64,000 nucleotides of DNA from Thalassovita sp. (GTDB lineage: Bacteria > Pseudomonadota > Alphaproteobacteria > Rhodobacterales > Rhodobacteraceae), in assembly GCA_017792425.1 (NCBI GenBank), contig CP051233.1, positions 1,770,402 to 1,834,401 of the forward strand, written 5' to 3'. Positions within the stretch are counted from its first letter, which is position 1. Each line of letters opens with the position of its first letter. The notes under the pieces are model-generated. The model had not been told where the DNA came from and made no database searches. It saw only the letters and a program-made list of their open reading frames with translations. The position numbers and the translations under genes are program-made. Of this stretch, positions 8,052-20,105 are shown piece after piece.

Positions 8052-11000
8052 ATGGAACAGCAGACTGACAGCACAGGGCAAGTGCCGCATCACCGGCGTG
8101 GCTGGCGCTGGCTGTGGTGGTCGCTGGTTGTGCTGGGGCTGCTGACAGCGAGCGCCGGGGCGGCGATCTGGTCCCAGGCGGGCAAGCCGATCCACGCCCC
8201 GCAATGGCTGCATGCACGCGTCGAGGAACGGCTGGCGGTGCTGTTGCCGGGGGCGGATATCCGCTTTGGTGATCTGTCATTTGTCTTTCCGCGTGCGGGC
8301 CGCCCCCGGATCGTGATGCGCGACGCCGAGATCGCCTCGGACGCGGGGCAGCCTTTGCTGTCGTTGACGGAACTGGAGGCGCGAGTGGCGTTCCGCCCGT
8401 TGCTGGAGGGCAAGATCCTGCTGGGCAAGCTGCGCCTGTCCGGGGCCAGCGTGACGCTGAAACGGCGGCAGGACGGCACGTTTGACCTGGGGTTCGGTGC
8501 GATGACGCGGGCGCGGCAGGGGGCCAGCGTGGCGGAACTGATCGGCGCGCTGGACGGGTTGCTGCAAACGCCGGAACTGGAGGCGCTGAGCCTGGTCGAG
8601 GCGGACGGGCTGACCCTGCAATACGAGGACGCCCTTGCGGGGCGGGCCTGGACGGTGGACGGCGCACGGTTCGAACTGGTGCGCGACGGCGATGATCTGC
8701 GCGCGCGGGGCGACCTGGCGCTGCTGGGCGGCTATGCCTACGCCACGACGCTGGAGGTGAATTTCGACAGCGCCATCGGGCAGACCGGGGCGCGGTTCGG
8801 CATGAATTTCGAGGACATGTCGGCGCGCGATATCGCGTCTCAGGTCGGGGCCCTGGCCTGGCTGGAGGCGCTGCGCGCCCCGATCAGCGGTGCGCTGCGG
8901 GTGGCGCTGGACGATCAGGGCCGTCTGGGGCCGCTGTCCGGCACGCTGCAGATCCGTGAAGGCGTAATCCAACCGACCGAGGAAACCCTGCCGATCCCCT
9001 TTGCCGGGGCGCGGGCCTATTTCACCTATGACCCGGCGCAGCAGATGCTGCGGTTTGATGAACTGTCCGTCGAAAGCCAGTGGATCAGTGGCCGGGCCGA
9101 GGGCAAGGCCATGCTGAAGGGCATGGAAACCGGACGGCCCATGGAAATGCAGGGGCAGTTCGTGATGACCGGGCTGAAGGCCAACCCCGATGGCATCTAT
9201 CCCGAACCCGTCAGCGTGGACCGGGCCGACATGACGTTCCGGCTGGGGCTGGCGCCGTTCGATTTCACCATGGGGCAGATGAGCCTGGCCAAGGACGGGC
9301 ACACGCTGGTGCTGGACGGGCGGCTGTTCGCGGATACCGGCGGTTGGAACCTGGCGGTGAACGGGCAGGTGGCGGACCTGGCGCAGGACACGGTGCTGGC
9401 ATTCTGGCCGGAACAGGCGAAACCCAAGACCCGAACCTGGGTGGCCGAAAACATCCATGCGCTGATGCTGACCAATACGCAACTGGCCTATCGCGTGCGG
9501 CCGGGAACAGAGCCGCAACTGTACCTGGGGTCCGAGTTCCGCGACGGGACGATCCGCTTCATGAAACATATGCCTGTGGTGACGGGGGCTGCTGGCCGGG
9601 CCGAGCTGATGGGCAACCGCTTTGTCGTGTCGGCGGCCAAGGGGACGGTGCTGGCGCCACAGGGGGGGGCGGTGCAGGTGGCGGGCACCAGCCTGATCAT
9701 CGACGACGTGCGCATCAAGGGCGGGCCGCCCGCGGTGGTGCAACTCGAGGCAGAGGGGACAATCACCGCGGCGCTGTCGCTGCTGGACCGCGAACCGCTG
9801 CAGGTGATGACCAAGGCCAACCGTCCGGTCACTTTGGCGGACGGGCGGATGGTGGCGCGGGGGCCGATCCATGTGCGGCTGAAGAAAGGGGTGCCGCCAT
9901 CAGAAGTGCGCTATGATATTCGCGCCGAGATGACCGGCGTGCGCAGCGCCGAGCTGATCCCCGATCGTGTGTTGGCCGCGCCGCGCCTGAGCGCCCACGC
10001 GACGCAGGACCAACTGGTGATCGAGGGCAAGGGCCGGATTGGCCGGGTGCCGTTCGAGGGCGCCTGGACCACGCAGATCCGCGACAATCCGGCCAAGGTC
10101 AGCCGGGTGGCGGGAACGGTGACGCTGTCGCAGGATTTCCTGGATGAATTCCGTATCGCGTTGCCGCGCGGGTCCGTCAGCGGGGCAGGCCCGGCAAAGT
10201 TCGCGATTGACCTGCAAGAGGGGCGCGAGCCTGCGTTTGCGCTGGACAGTGCGCTGAAGGGGATCGCGCTGTCGATCCCGCAACTGGGCTGGGCGCTGGC
10301 GGCGGCGGAGGAAGGCATGCTGTCCGTGCGCGGCCGCCTGGGCGCTGTTCCGGCGGTGGATCGCGTGGAACTGGCCGCGGCGGGGCTGGAGGCGGCGGGC
10401 GCGGTCAGCCTGACGGCGGACGGGCAATTGAACAAGGCGTCGTTTTCGCAGGTCAAGGCGGGCGGCTGGCTGGATGCGCCGGTGACGCTGGTCGGGCGCG
10501 GTCAGGGCGTGGCGCCGGCGATCGAGTTCGAAGGCGGGCGGGCGGACCTGCGCCGGATGGACCTTGGCGGCGGTTCTGGCACCGGTGGGGGCGGGCAACC
10601 CGTGCCGATCAAGGTGCGGCTGGACAGTCTGCAGATTACCGACACCATCGCCCTGACCCAGTTCCGCGGCAATTTCACCACCGATGGCGGCACGCAGGGC
10701 GCATTCACGGCGTTGGTCAACGGGATCGCGCCGGTCGACGGCACCATGACCCCGGTGAACGGGCGCGGGGCGTTTTCCGTCATCAGCACCGATGCCGGTG
10801 CGGTTCTGGCCGCTGCGGGGTTGCTGTCCAAGGCCGCCGAGGGGCAGATGCAACTGCGCCTGACCCCGGTGGGGAATGCGGGCAGCTATGACGGGCGGCT
10901 GCAGATCGCCAATGTCTGGCTGAAGGAGGCCCCGGCGATGGCCAACCTGCTGAACGCGGCCAGCATCATTGGCCTTCTGGAACAACTGAGCGGCGGCGGC

Positions 11001-11339
11001 ATCCTGTTCAGCGAAGTGGACGCAAAATTCCGCATGACCCCGGAACAGGTGATCGTGACCAAAAGCAGCGCGGTCGGGGCCTCGATCGGGATTTCGATGG
11101 ACGGGGTCTATCACGTCACTGACAAACGGCTGGACATGCAGGGCGTGTTTTCCCCGGTCTACGCGGTCAATGCCGTCGGATCGGTGCTGACCCGCAAGGG
11201 CGAAGGGCTGATCGGCTTCAGCTTCAAGATGCGCGGGGATGCGGAAAACCCCAGGGTCTTGATCAATCCGCTGTCGGTGTTTACTCCGGGCATCTTCCGC
11301 GAGATTTTCCGCCGCCCGGCCCCGAAAGTGACCCAATGA
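8052..11339 (+). CDS. Large AsmA-like / YhdP-type envelope protein (DUF3971)
   Basis: A 1095-residue protein with a single N-terminal membrane helix (about residues 16-36, after RRGWRWLWW) and a very long periplasmic region rich in beta strands, ending in the AsmA2-type block [18 protein letters not shown]. This architecture belongs to the bridge-like lipid transport group (YhdP/TamB/AsmA), thought to carry phospholipid between inner and outer membranes. ATG 8052 is preceded by GGCAGAG. Its stop overlaps the start of queA (ATGA at 11336). No signal-peptidase site is evident, so it should stay anchored. Confidence 0.85.
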   Translation: MEQQTDSTGQVPHHRRGWRWLWWSLVVLGLLTASAGAAIWSQAGKPIHAPQWLHARVEERLAVLLPGADIRFGDLSFVFPRAGRPRIVMRDAEIASDAGQPLLSLTELEARVAFRPLLEGKILLGKLRLSGASVTLKRRQDGTFDLGFGAMTRARQGASVAELIGALDGLLQTPELEALSLVEADGLTLQYEDALAGRAWTVDGARFELVRDGDDLRARGDLALLGGYAYATTLEVNFDSAIGQTGARFGMNFEDMSARDIASQVGALAWLEALRAPISGALRVALDDQGRLGPLSGTLQIREGVIQPTEETLPIPFAGARAYFTYDPAQQMLRFDELSVESQWISGRAEGKAMLKGMETGRPMEMQGQFVMTGLKANPDGIYPEPVSVDRADMTFRLGLAPFDFTMGQMSLAKDGHTLVLDGRLFADTGGWNLAVNGQVADLAQDTVLAFWPEQAKPKTRTWVAENIHALMLTNTQLAYRVRPGTEPQLYLGSEFRDGTIRFMKHMPVVTGAAGRAELMGNRFVVSAAKGTVLAPQGGAVQVAGTSLIIDDVRIKGGPPAVVQLEAEGTITAALSLLDREPLQVMTKANRPVTLADGRMVARGPIHVRLKKGVPPSEVRYDIRAEMTGVRSAELIPDRVLAAPRLSAHATQDQLVIEGKGRIGRVPFEGAWTTQIRDNPAKVSRVAGTVTLSQDFLDEFRIALPRGSVSGAGPAKFAIDLQEGREPAFALDSALKGIALSIPQLGWALAAAEEGMLSVRGRLGAVPAVDRVELAAAGLEAAGAVSLTADGQLNKASFSQVKAGGWLDAPVTLVGRGQGVAPAIEFEGGRADLRRMDLGGGSGTGGGGQPVPIKVRLDSLQITDTIALTQFRGNFTTDGGTQGAFTALVNGIAPVDGTMTPVNGRGAFSVISTDAGAVLAAAGLLSKAAEGQMQLRLTPVGNAGSYDGRLQIANVWLKEAPAMANLLNAASIIGLLEQLSGGGILFSEVDAKFRMTPEQVIVTKSSAVGASIGISMDGVYHVTDKRLDMQGVFSPVYAVNAVGSVLTRKGEGLIGFSFKMRGDAENPRVLINPLSVFTPGIFREIFRRPAPKVTQ

Positions 11340-12388
11340 AACTGTCCGATTTCGACTTTGACCTGCCCGATGCGCTGATCGCGACCCGGCCCGCCAAGCC
11401 GCGTTCATCCGCGCGGCTGCTGGTGGCCGAGGGCGACCGCATCACCGATGCGCGCGTTACCGACATCGTGCGGTGGCTGCGCCCCGGCGACCGGCTGGTG
11501 CTGAACGACACCAAGGTGCTGCCGGCGCGGCTGTCCGGGACACGGGCGCGGACGGGGGCCGAGGGGCTGACGCAGGCGCGGATCGAAGTGACGCTGCTGG
11601 AGCCGCGCGTGGGCGGGCAGTGGGCGGCGCTGCTGAAGCCGCTGAAGAAGGTGCGCGAGGGCGAGGAGATCGTATTCTCTGACGCGCTGTCGGCCACGCT
11701 GGAGGCCAAGGAGGACGGGCAGGGTGTGCTGTCCTTCAACCTGAGCGGAGAGGATTTCGACACCGCGCTGGCCGAGGCGGGAGCGATGCCGCTGCCGCCC
11801 TATATCGCCGCCAAACGTGCGGCGGACGCGCAGGACAAGGACGACTATCAGACCGTCTGGGCGCGGGCGCTGGGGGCGGTGGCCGCCCCCACGGCGTCGC
11901 TGCATTTCGATGAACCGCTGCTGCGCGCGATCCGGGACATGGGGGTGCAGATCACCTTTGTCACGCTGCATGTCGGCGCGGGGACGTTCCTGCCGGTGAA
12001 GGTCGAGGACGTGACCACCCACAAGATGCACGCCGAATGGGGCGAGGTCAGCGAAGCCGCCGCCGCCGAGATCGCCGCCACCAAGGCGGCAGGCGGGCGG
12101 GTGATCCCGGTCGGCACGACCGCCCTGCGCCTGATCGAGAGCGCGGCCCGGTCGGGCACGATCGAACCCTGGCGTGGAGAGACCGATATTTTCATCTACC
12201 CCGGCTTTGCCTTTCACGTGGCCGACGCGCTGATGACCAATTTCCACCTGCCGAAATCCACGCTGATGATGCTGGTGTCCGCCCTGATGGGGCCGGACCG
12301 CGTCCGCGCGATCTATGCCCATGCGATTGCCGAAAGGTATCGCTTCTTTTCCTATGGGGACGCCTCGCTGTTGATCCCCGACGCCTGA
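11336..12388 (+). CDS. queA: S-adenosylmethionine:tRNA ribosyltransferase-isomerase
   Basis: Transfers and isomerises the ribosyl part of SAM onto preQ1-modified tRNA to form epoxyqueuosine at the wobble base. The 350 residues match the family length. The start [19 protein letters not shown], the central PLPPYI, then [32 protein letters not shown] and the end [11 protein letters not shown] with [12 protein letters not shown] are all diagnostic. It is coupled to the AsmA-like gene by a four-base overlap. No tgt gene follows here, although the two are neighbours in many related genomes; instead an MFS gene comes next. Confidence 0.96.
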   Translation: MKLSDFDFDLPDALIATRPAKPRSSARLLVAEGDRITDARVTDIVRWLRPGDRLVLNDTKVLPARLSGTRARTGAEGLTQARIEVTLLEPRVGGQWAALLKPLKKVREGEEIVFSDALSATLEAKEDGQGVLSFNLSGEDFDTALAEAGAMPLPPYIAAKRAADAQDKDDYQTVWARALGAVAAPTASLHFDEPLLRAIRDMGVQITFVTLHVGAGTFLPVKVEDVTTHKMHAEWGEVSEAAAAEIAATKAAGGRVIPVGTTALRLIESAARSGTIEPWRGETDIFIYPGFAFHVADALMTNFHLPKSTLMMLVSALMGPDRVRAIYAHAIAERYRFFSYGDASLLIPDA

Positions 12389-12487
12389 TCGTGGCACCAA
12401 GTCGGGAAGGGCCGTCGTACCGCCGCATCGCGGCGGTCGGTCATCCCGTTCTGAAGCCACAAGGAACACAAACGACAAGGACCGGTC

Positions 12488-13753
12488 ATGTTTCAAGTAC
12501 TCTCGAACGCCTGGGCGCTGCTGCTGGGGCTGATGCTGCTGATGGTGGGCAATGGCCTGCAGGGCAGTCTTTTGGGCGTGCGCGGCGAGCTGGAGGGATT
12601 TTCCACCTTCCAGATGTCCATCGTCATGGCGGGCTATTTCGTGGGCTTCCTGGGCGGGTCGCGCATGGCGCCGGAAATGATCCGGCGCGTGGGTCACGTG
12701 CGGGTGTTCGCGGCGCTGGGGTCGTTCATTTCGGCTGTGCTGATCCTGTTTCCCACCTTCACCGACCCGTGGGCGTGGACGGTTGGGCGTGTGGTGATCG
12801 GGTTCTGTTATTCCGGCGTCTACGTTGTGGCGGAAAGCTGGCTGAACAACGCGGCCACCAATGAAACCCGCGGGCAGGCGCTGTCGCTGTACATGATTAC
12901 CATGATGCTGGGTGTGATCGGCGCGCAGGGGCTGCTGCTGGTGGCCGATCCGTCCGGCTATGTGCTGTTCGTGATCCCGTCGGTTCTGGTTTCCATCGCC
13001 TTTGCGCCGATCCTGCTGTCGATCAACCCGACCCCGGCCTTTGACACCACCGCCCCGATGAGCCTGCGCCAGTTGATCAACGTGTCGCCGCTGGGGGCCG
13101 TGGGGATGCTGCTGCTGGGCGGGGTCTATGCGGCGCAATACGGCATGGCGGCGGTCTATGCGTCCAAGGCGGGGCTGAGCCTGCCGCAACTGTCGATGTT
13201 CGTTGCGTCCTTCTATATCGGGGCGACGGTGCTGCAATACCCGCTGGGCTGGCTGTCGGACCGGATGGACCGGCGCCTGCTGATCCTGTTGGTGTCGGGC
13301 GTCGGCGGGCTGGGGGCAGTTGCCGGGATGGTGCTGGGCGGCAACTATTCGCTGCTGCTGGTCGCGGCCTTCGTGATTGGGGCCACGTCGAACCCGCTGT
13401 ATTCGCTGCTGATCGCCTATACCAACGATTTCCTGGAACCCAAGGACATGGCGGCGGCATCCTCGGGGCTGGTGTTCATCAACGGGCTGGGGGCCATCGC
13501 GGGCCCGGTTGTCGCCGGTTGGGTGATGGGGGTGTTCGGCCCGCCGGGCTATTTCCTGATGATCGCGGTCCTGCTGATCGCACTGGCTGGCTATGGCGTC
13601 TATCGCATGACGCAACGCCCGTCGCGCAAGCACGAGGACAGCATGCACTATGCGCCGGTTTCGCCCTCGGCCTCGCCGCTGGCGGTGGAGATCGCGCAGG
13701 AAGTCGCCGTTGAGGAGCACGAGGATACTGCTGTTGGCGCTATCAACACCTGA
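12488..13753 (+). CDS. MFS transporter (YcaD-like)
   Basis: A 421-residue inner-membrane carrier with about 12 predicted helices arranged as two six-helix halves separated by a loop near residue 185 (NPTPAFDTT). The conserved loops FLGGSRMAPEMIRRVGH and LGWLSDRMDRR correspond to the MFS signature between helices 2-3 and 8-9. A hydrophilic tail of about 40 residues (KHEDSMHYAPVSPSAS onward) follows the last helix. Closest in feel to the YcaD/TsgA group; the substrate is unknown. AAGGA stands 12 bases upstream of the ATG. It is separated from queA by 99 bases. Confidence 0.87.
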   Translation: MFQVLSNAWALLLGLMLLMVGNGLQGSLLGVRGELEGFSTFQMSIVMAGYFVGFLGGSRMAPEMIRRVGHVRVFAALGSFISAVLILFPTFTDPWAWTVGRVVIGFCYSGVYVVAESWLNNAATNETRGQALSLYMITMMLGVIGAQGLLLVADPSGYVLFVIPSVLVSIAFAPILLSINPTPAFDTTAPMSLRQLINVSPLGAVGMLLLGGVYAAQYGMAAVYASKAGLSLPQLSMFVASFYIGATVLQYPLGWLSDRMDRRLLILLVSGVGGLGAVAGMVLGGNYSLLLVAAFVIGATSNPLYSLLIAYTNDFLEPKDMAAASSGLVFINGLGAIAGPVVAGWVMGVFGPPGYFLMIAVLLIALAGYGVYRMTQRPSRKHEDSMHYAPVSPSASPLAVEIAQEVAVEEHEDTAVGAINT

Positions 13754-13808
13754 TGTGACCAATTGTTGTAAAATTTGACTGGTTTCAGCGGCTTACCCTC
13801 GGTTACCC

Positions 13809-13817
13809 TGTGGATAA
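13809..13817 (+). promoter_or_regulatory. DnaA-box-like 9-mer (TGTGGATAA)
   Basis: Same 9-mer and same right-hand flank (AGTT) as at 3307-3315, here 27 bases upstream of the DUF924 start. Confidence 0.4.
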
Positions 13818-13843
13818 GTTGTGACTGCAAAGGGGAGGCCCCC

Positions 13844-14434
13844 ATGGTGAGTGTAGAGGAAATTCTGGCGTTCTGGCTGGACGAGGTCGGCCCGGCAGGC
13901 TGGTACGCGCAGGACGATGCGCTGGACGCGCGGATCCGCGACAGGTTTTTGCGCGCTTGGGAGCAGGCATGTGAAGGCGGCTACAGCCTGTGGCTGACCT
14001 ATCCGTCGGGGGCGCTGGCCTATATCATCCTGACCGACCAGTTCCCGCGCAACATGTTCCGCGAACAGGCCAAGGCCTTCGAAACCGACGGGGTCGCGCG
14101 CGCGGCGGCCAAGGCGGCGATTGATCATGGCTGGGATATAAGGATCGACGAACCGGCGCGGCAGTTCTTTTACCTGCCGCTGATGCATTCGGAAAACCTG
14201 TGCGATCAGGAACGCTGCGTGCGCCTGATGGCGGAACGGATGCCGCACTCGGGCGCGTCAAACCTGTTGCACGCGCGGGCGCACCGGCAGGTGATCCGGG
14301 AATTCGGCCGCTTCCCCTATCGCAACGCCGCGCTGGAACGGCGCAGCAGCGCAACAGAGCGGCAATTCATAGATCAGGGCGGGTATGGCCGCACGGTGCG
14401 CGATCTGCAGGTGGGCCAGGCGCAGATCCGCTGA
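13844..14434 (+). CDS. DUF924 family protein
   Basis: A 196-residue, mostly helical cytosolic protein of the DUF924 (TPR-like fold) family. Hallmarks are ILAFWLDEVGPAGWY at the N-terminus, LILTDQFPRNMFR-type sequence (here IILTDQFPRNMFREQAKAF), FFYLPLMHSE, HARAHRQVIREFGRFPYRN and the C-terminal YGRTV. Function is not established in the family. The ATG at 13844 has a strong GGGGAGG site eight bases upstream; the longer frame from 13775 is ignored. A strong terminator follows. Confidence 0.9.
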   Translation: MVSVEEILAFWLDEVGPAGWYAQDDALDARIRDRFLRAWEQACEGGYSLWLTYPSGALAYIILTDQFPRNMFREQAKAFETDGVARAAAKAAIDHGWDIRIDEPARQFFYLPLMHSENLCDQERCVRLMAERMPHSGASNLLHARAHRQVIREFGRFPYRNAALERRSSATERQFIDQGGYGRTVRDLQVGQAQIR

Positions 14435-14466
14435 AAAACTTACGTTTTCCCGGCAAGGGGTTAGCT

Positions 14467-14500
14467 GCCCGCAGCGCGTCAATACGCTGCGGGCTTCTTG
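14467..14500 (+). terminator. Rho-independent terminator after DUF924 gene
   Basis: Perfect 10-bp stem GCCCGCAGCG / CGCTGCGGGC with an 8-base loop, followed by TTCTTGTTTTT. It isolates lpdA from the upstream gene. Confidence 0.85.
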
Positions 14501-14524
14501 TTTTTGTTGAGGCTGGAGAAAAAA

Positions 14525-14542
14525 TAGTTTAACGTCAAACTA
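14525..14542. promoter_or_regulatory. Near-perfect 18-bp palindrome upstream of lpdA
   Basis: TAGTTTAACGTCAAACTA reads the same on both strands except for one mismatched pair. It lies 20 bases upstream of the lpdA start in an AT-rich patch, where a promoter -10 region or operator would be expected. The binding protein is unknown. Confidence 0.4.
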
Positions 14543-14562
14543 AATTTGAATCGGAGGGGCGC

Positions 14563-15957
14563 ATGTCTGCCAAATCGTTTGATATGATCGTGATCGGGGC
14601 TGGACCCGGTGGATACGTGGCCGCAATCCGCGGCGCGCAACTGGGCCTGAAAGTGGCCGTTGTGGAACGTGAACACCTGGGCGGCATCTGTCTGAACTGG
14701 GGCTGCATCCCGACCAAGGCGCTGCTGCGGTCGTCCGAGGTGTTCCACCTGATGCACCGCGCCAAGGAGTTCGGCCTGAAGGCGGACGGCATCGGCTATG
14801 ATCTGGACGCGGTTGTGACCCGGTCGCGCGGTGTCGCCAAGCAACTGTCCGGCGGCATTGGCCACCTGATGAAGAAGAACAAGATCACCGTATTCATGGG
14901 CGAAGCGACCCTGCCCGCCAAGGACAAGGTCAGCGTCAAGACCGACAAGGGCACCGAAGAGCTGACCGCCAAGGCGATCGTGCTGGCCACCGGCGCGCGC
15001 GCCCGTGAACTGCCGGGGCTGGAGGCGGACGGCGATCTGGTCTGGACCTACAAACATGCGCTGACCCCGAAACGGATGCCCAAGAAACTGCTGGTCATCG
15101 GATCGGGCGCGATCGGGATTGAATTCGCCAGCTTCTACAACACGCTGGGCGCCGACACGACCGTGGTCGAGGTGATGGACCGCATCCTGCCGGTCGAGGA
15201 TGCCGAAATCAGCGCCTTTGCCAAGAAGCAGTTCATCAAGCAGGGAATGACCATCAAGGAAAAGTCGATGGTCAAGCAACTGGACCGCGCCAAGGGCAAG
15301 GTGACCGCGCATATCGAGGAAAAGGGCAAGGTCGAGAAGATCGAGTTCGACACCGTGATTTCCGCCGTGGGTATCGTCGGCAACGTGGAAAACCTTGGCC
15401 TCGAAGGGCTGGGCGTGAAGATCGACCGCACCCATGTGGTGACGGATGCCTATTGCCGAACTGGCGTGGACGGTCTGTATGCCATCGGAGATATCGCCGG
15501 CGCACCCTGGTTGGCGCACAAGGCCAGCCACGAGGGCGTGATGGTGGCCGAATTGATCGCGGGCAAGCACGCGCACCCGGTCAAGCCCGAGTCCATCGCC
15601 GGCTGCACCTATTGCCATCCGCAGGTGGCGTCGGTCGGTTATACCGAGGCGAAGGCCAAGGAACTGGGCTATGACATCAAGGTTGGCCGCTTCCCGTTCA
15701 TCGGCAACGGCAAGGCGATTGCACTGGGGGAACCCGAGGGCATGGTGAAAACCATCTTTGACGCGAAAACCGGTGAATTGCTGGGCGCGCATATGGTGGG
15801 CGCCGAGGTGACGGAGATGATCCAAGGCTATGTGATCGGGCGTCAGTTGGAAACCACCGAAGAGGACTTGATGCACACGGTGTTCCCGCACCCGACCCTG
15901 TCCGAGATGATGCACGAAAGCGTTCTGGACGCTTACGGGCAGGTCATCCACATGTAA
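14563..15957 (+). CDS. lpdA: Dihydrolipoyl dehydrogenase (E3)
   Basis: Flavoprotein that reoxidises dihydrolipoyl groups of 2-oxoacid dehydrogenase complexes or the glycine cleavage system, passing electrons to NAD. The 464 residues include the FAD loop GAGPGG (12-17), the redox-active disulfide CLNWGC (Cys44/Cys49), the NAD loop GSGAIGIEF, and the C-terminal HPTLSEMMHE with the catalytic His-Glu pair. SD GGAGG precedes the ATG by about eight bases. It is monocistronic here, with its own palindrome upstream, so which complex it serves cannot be inferred from neighbours. Confidence 0.95.
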   Translation: MSAKSFDMIVIGAGPGGYVAAIRGAQLGLKVAVVEREHLGGICLNWGCIPTKALLRSSEVFHLMHRAKEFGLKADGIGYDLDAVVTRSRGVAKQLSGGIGHLMKKNKITVFMGEATLPAKDKVSVKTDKGTEELTAKAIVLATGARARELPGLEADGDLVWTYKHALTPKRMPKKLLVIGSGAIGIEFASFYNTLGADTTVVEVMDRILPVEDAEISAFAKKQFIKQGMTIKEKSMVKQLDRAKGKVTAHIEEKGKVEKIEFDTVISAVGIVGNVENLGLEGLGVKIDRTHVVTDAYCRTGVDGLYAIGDIAGAPWLAHKASHEGVMVAELIAGKHAHPVKPESIAGCTYCHPQVASVGYTEAKAKELGYDIKVGRFPFIGNGKAIALGEPEGMVKTIFDAKTGELLGAHMVGAEVTEMIQGYVIGRQLETTEEDLMHTVFPHPTLSEMMHESVLDAYGQVIHM

Positions 15958-15967
15958 GGGGATCGCG

Positions 15968-16333
15968 TCAGCCCGTGCTCCAGGCGCGGGGCTGGCGCAT
16001 GCCTGCGATCTTGCAGGCCTGTTTGACATAGCCGCCGGGGAACAGGGTATACAGCCGCTGTTTCGCGGTGGCTTTGTCCGTCTGGTGGGTATCTGACAGT
16101 TGTTTCAGGACAAACCGCTGATCGGCGGCGACACCATGCCGGTCATGGAAATCCCGCATGAAACGCAGGATGTCCCAGTGCTCGGGGCCAAGGGGGACGC
16201 CTTCGGACGCGGCGGCTGTTTCGGCAAATTCCGGGGTCCACTGGTCCGGGTCGGTAAGATAGCCGTATTCATCGACCAGAACCGACCCTGTCGGCAGGGT
16301 GATCCGTGTCAGTTTGTCCGGCCGCGTGCGCAT
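15968..16333 (-). CDS. DsrC/TusE-like sulfur carrier family protein lacking the catalytic C-terminal cysteine
   Basis: A 121-residue protein of the DsrC/TusE family: GYLTDPDQWTPEFAE, LGPEHWDILRFMRDFH and LYTLFPGGYVKQACKIAG are all in the expected order. In DsrC and TusE the conserved C-terminal arm ends with a cysteine eleven residues after the KQAC position; here that position is Trp (CKIAGMRQPRAW) and the protein ends STG. Only the inner cysteine (the one that E. coli TusE lacks) remains. It therefore cannot work as a standard TusE persulfide relay in tRNA 2-thiolation. It lies 9 bases downstream of a rhodanese gene on the same strand, so a sulfur-related role still fits. Confidence 0.8.
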   Translation of the reverse strand: MRTRPDKLTRITLPTGSVLVDEYGYLTDPDQWTPEFAETAAASEGVPLGPEHWDILRFMRDFHDRHGVAADQRFVLKQLSDTHQTDKATAKQRLYTLFPGGYVKQACKIAGMRQPRAWSTG

Positions 16334-16342
16334 CTGCCGGTC

Positions 16343-16702
16343 TCAGGCGCGTTCAACCGCGCCGCCCGCCGCTACCCAGTGACCAAGGCCGCCGAGGTTG
16401 CGTACGTCCTCGTAGCCCAAACGGCGCAACAGGTTTACGGCCATGCCAGAGCGCGCGCCCGAGGCGCAATACAGGCCCACGGGTTTTTTCGGGTCAAGCT
16501 GGGGGTGGAATTCGGGATGGCGGGGATCGCAGATGTCTGGCAGCCGCATCATCGGGATATGCAGCGCCCCCTTGGCCTTGCCCGAGGCGGCCAGTTCGGC
16601 ATGATCGCGGATGTCGATCAGGATCATGTCTCCGGTGGCGACGCTTTGGATCGCTTCGGCCAGCGACGGGCTGAGGGTTGGTTGGCGCAGAAAACCGAAC
16701 AT
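16343..16702 (-). CDS. Rhodanese-like domain protein
   Basis: A single-domain rhodanese of 119 residues, cytosolic. The active-site loop is YCASGARSG with the persulfide-forming cysteine; ILIDIRDHAEL and GALHIPMMRL are the other family blocks, and GGLGHWVAAGG closes it. Rhodaneses carry sulfane sulfur. It is transcribed with the downstream DsrC/TusE-like gene, so the two may exchange sulfur or act in sensing of it. The start at 16702 is preceded on its strand by GGGAAACGCC, a weak ribosome binding site. Confidence 0.88.
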   Translation of the reverse strand: MFGFLRQPTLSPSLAEAIQSVATGDMILIDIRDHAELAASGKAKGALHIPMMRLPDICDPRHPEFHPQLDPKKPVGLYCASGARSGMAVNLLRRLGYEDVRNLGGLGHWVAAGGAVERA

Positions 16703-16838
16703 GGCGTTTCCCTTGGATATTGCGTTTGCAGACCTATCTGAGCGGCTTGGGCCACTGTTTCAAGGAAGCCTAGCAAATAAATTCGCAAAATGGAATGTTA
16801 AATTGCTGCACTTGCAGTGAAACCGCAAACAAGATGAA

Positions 16839-16853
16839 GTTCCCCATATGTTC
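16839..16853 (+). promoter_or_regulatory. LexA (SOS) box upstream of uvrA
   Basis: GTTCCCCATATGTTC is an exact GTTC-N7-GTTC, the alphaproteobacterial LexA operator, centred about 70 bases upstream of the uvrA start. This predicts repression by LexA and induction by DNA damage. Confidence 0.85.
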
Positions 16854-16916
16854 CGCTTTTCCGCTTGGAGACTCGGGCCGGGTCCACTATTTCTTAACCA
16901 TTGAACGGGGGACCGC

Positions 16917-19775
<2,859 letters not shown>

Positions 19776-19779
19776 AGAA

Positions 19780-19804
19780 ATCCCCCGGCTGTTTACCGGG
19801 GGAT
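19780..19804 (+). terminator. Hairpin after uvrA
   Basis: Perfect 9-bp stem ATCCCCCGG / CCGGGGGAT with a 7-base loop, starting five bases after the uvrA stop. There is no T-run, so it may stabilise the 3' end rather than terminate alone. Confidence 0.55.
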
Positions 19805-19849
19805 CATTCGTATCCGCTTTGCTTGTGGGCGTTCACAGGGGCAAGGGGG

Positions 19850-20035
19850 TCACTTTTTCATCGGGCAGGTGTTCAGGCCCAGCAGTTTGTAAGCGGGGCA
19901 GAAGCCAACCAACCCCGTTACCAGCGGAACCACACCGATCCACATCCAGACGCCGTACCCCATCAGGGCGCCGACGATCAGGGCTGCGCCGATGATGATG
20001 CGGATTGCGCGGTCAATGCTGCCTTCGTTCTTCAT
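19850..20035 (-). CDS. DUF2892 small membrane protein
   Basis: A 61-residue inner-membrane protein: MKNEGSIDRAIRIIIGAALI, one or two hydrophobic helices (about 11-50), then FCPAYKLLGLNTCP with two cysteines, the signature of the DUF2892/YgaP C-terminal family. In YgaP this part follows a rhodanese domain, so the family is often linked to sulfur or persulfide chemistry. AAAGGAG stands eight bases upstream of the ATG. It lies downstream of the Crp/Fnr gene on the same strand (70-base gap), an arrangement that suggests regulation by it or co-function. Confidence 0.88.
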   Translation of the reverse strand: MKNEGSIDRAIRIIIGAALIVGALMGYGVWMWIGVVPLVTGLVGFCPAYKLLGLNTCPMKK

Positions 20036-20105
20036 GATTGGGTCTCCTTTCAAGTGCGATTGAAAGGGACAGTAGGTGATTCCGCGCAGGCCGTCTGTGA
20101 CAGGG

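Noticed and set aside
11405..13762. 785-codon minus-strand frame opposite queA and the MFS gene
   Set aside because: Shadow frame rich in H/R/Q with no recognisable domain.
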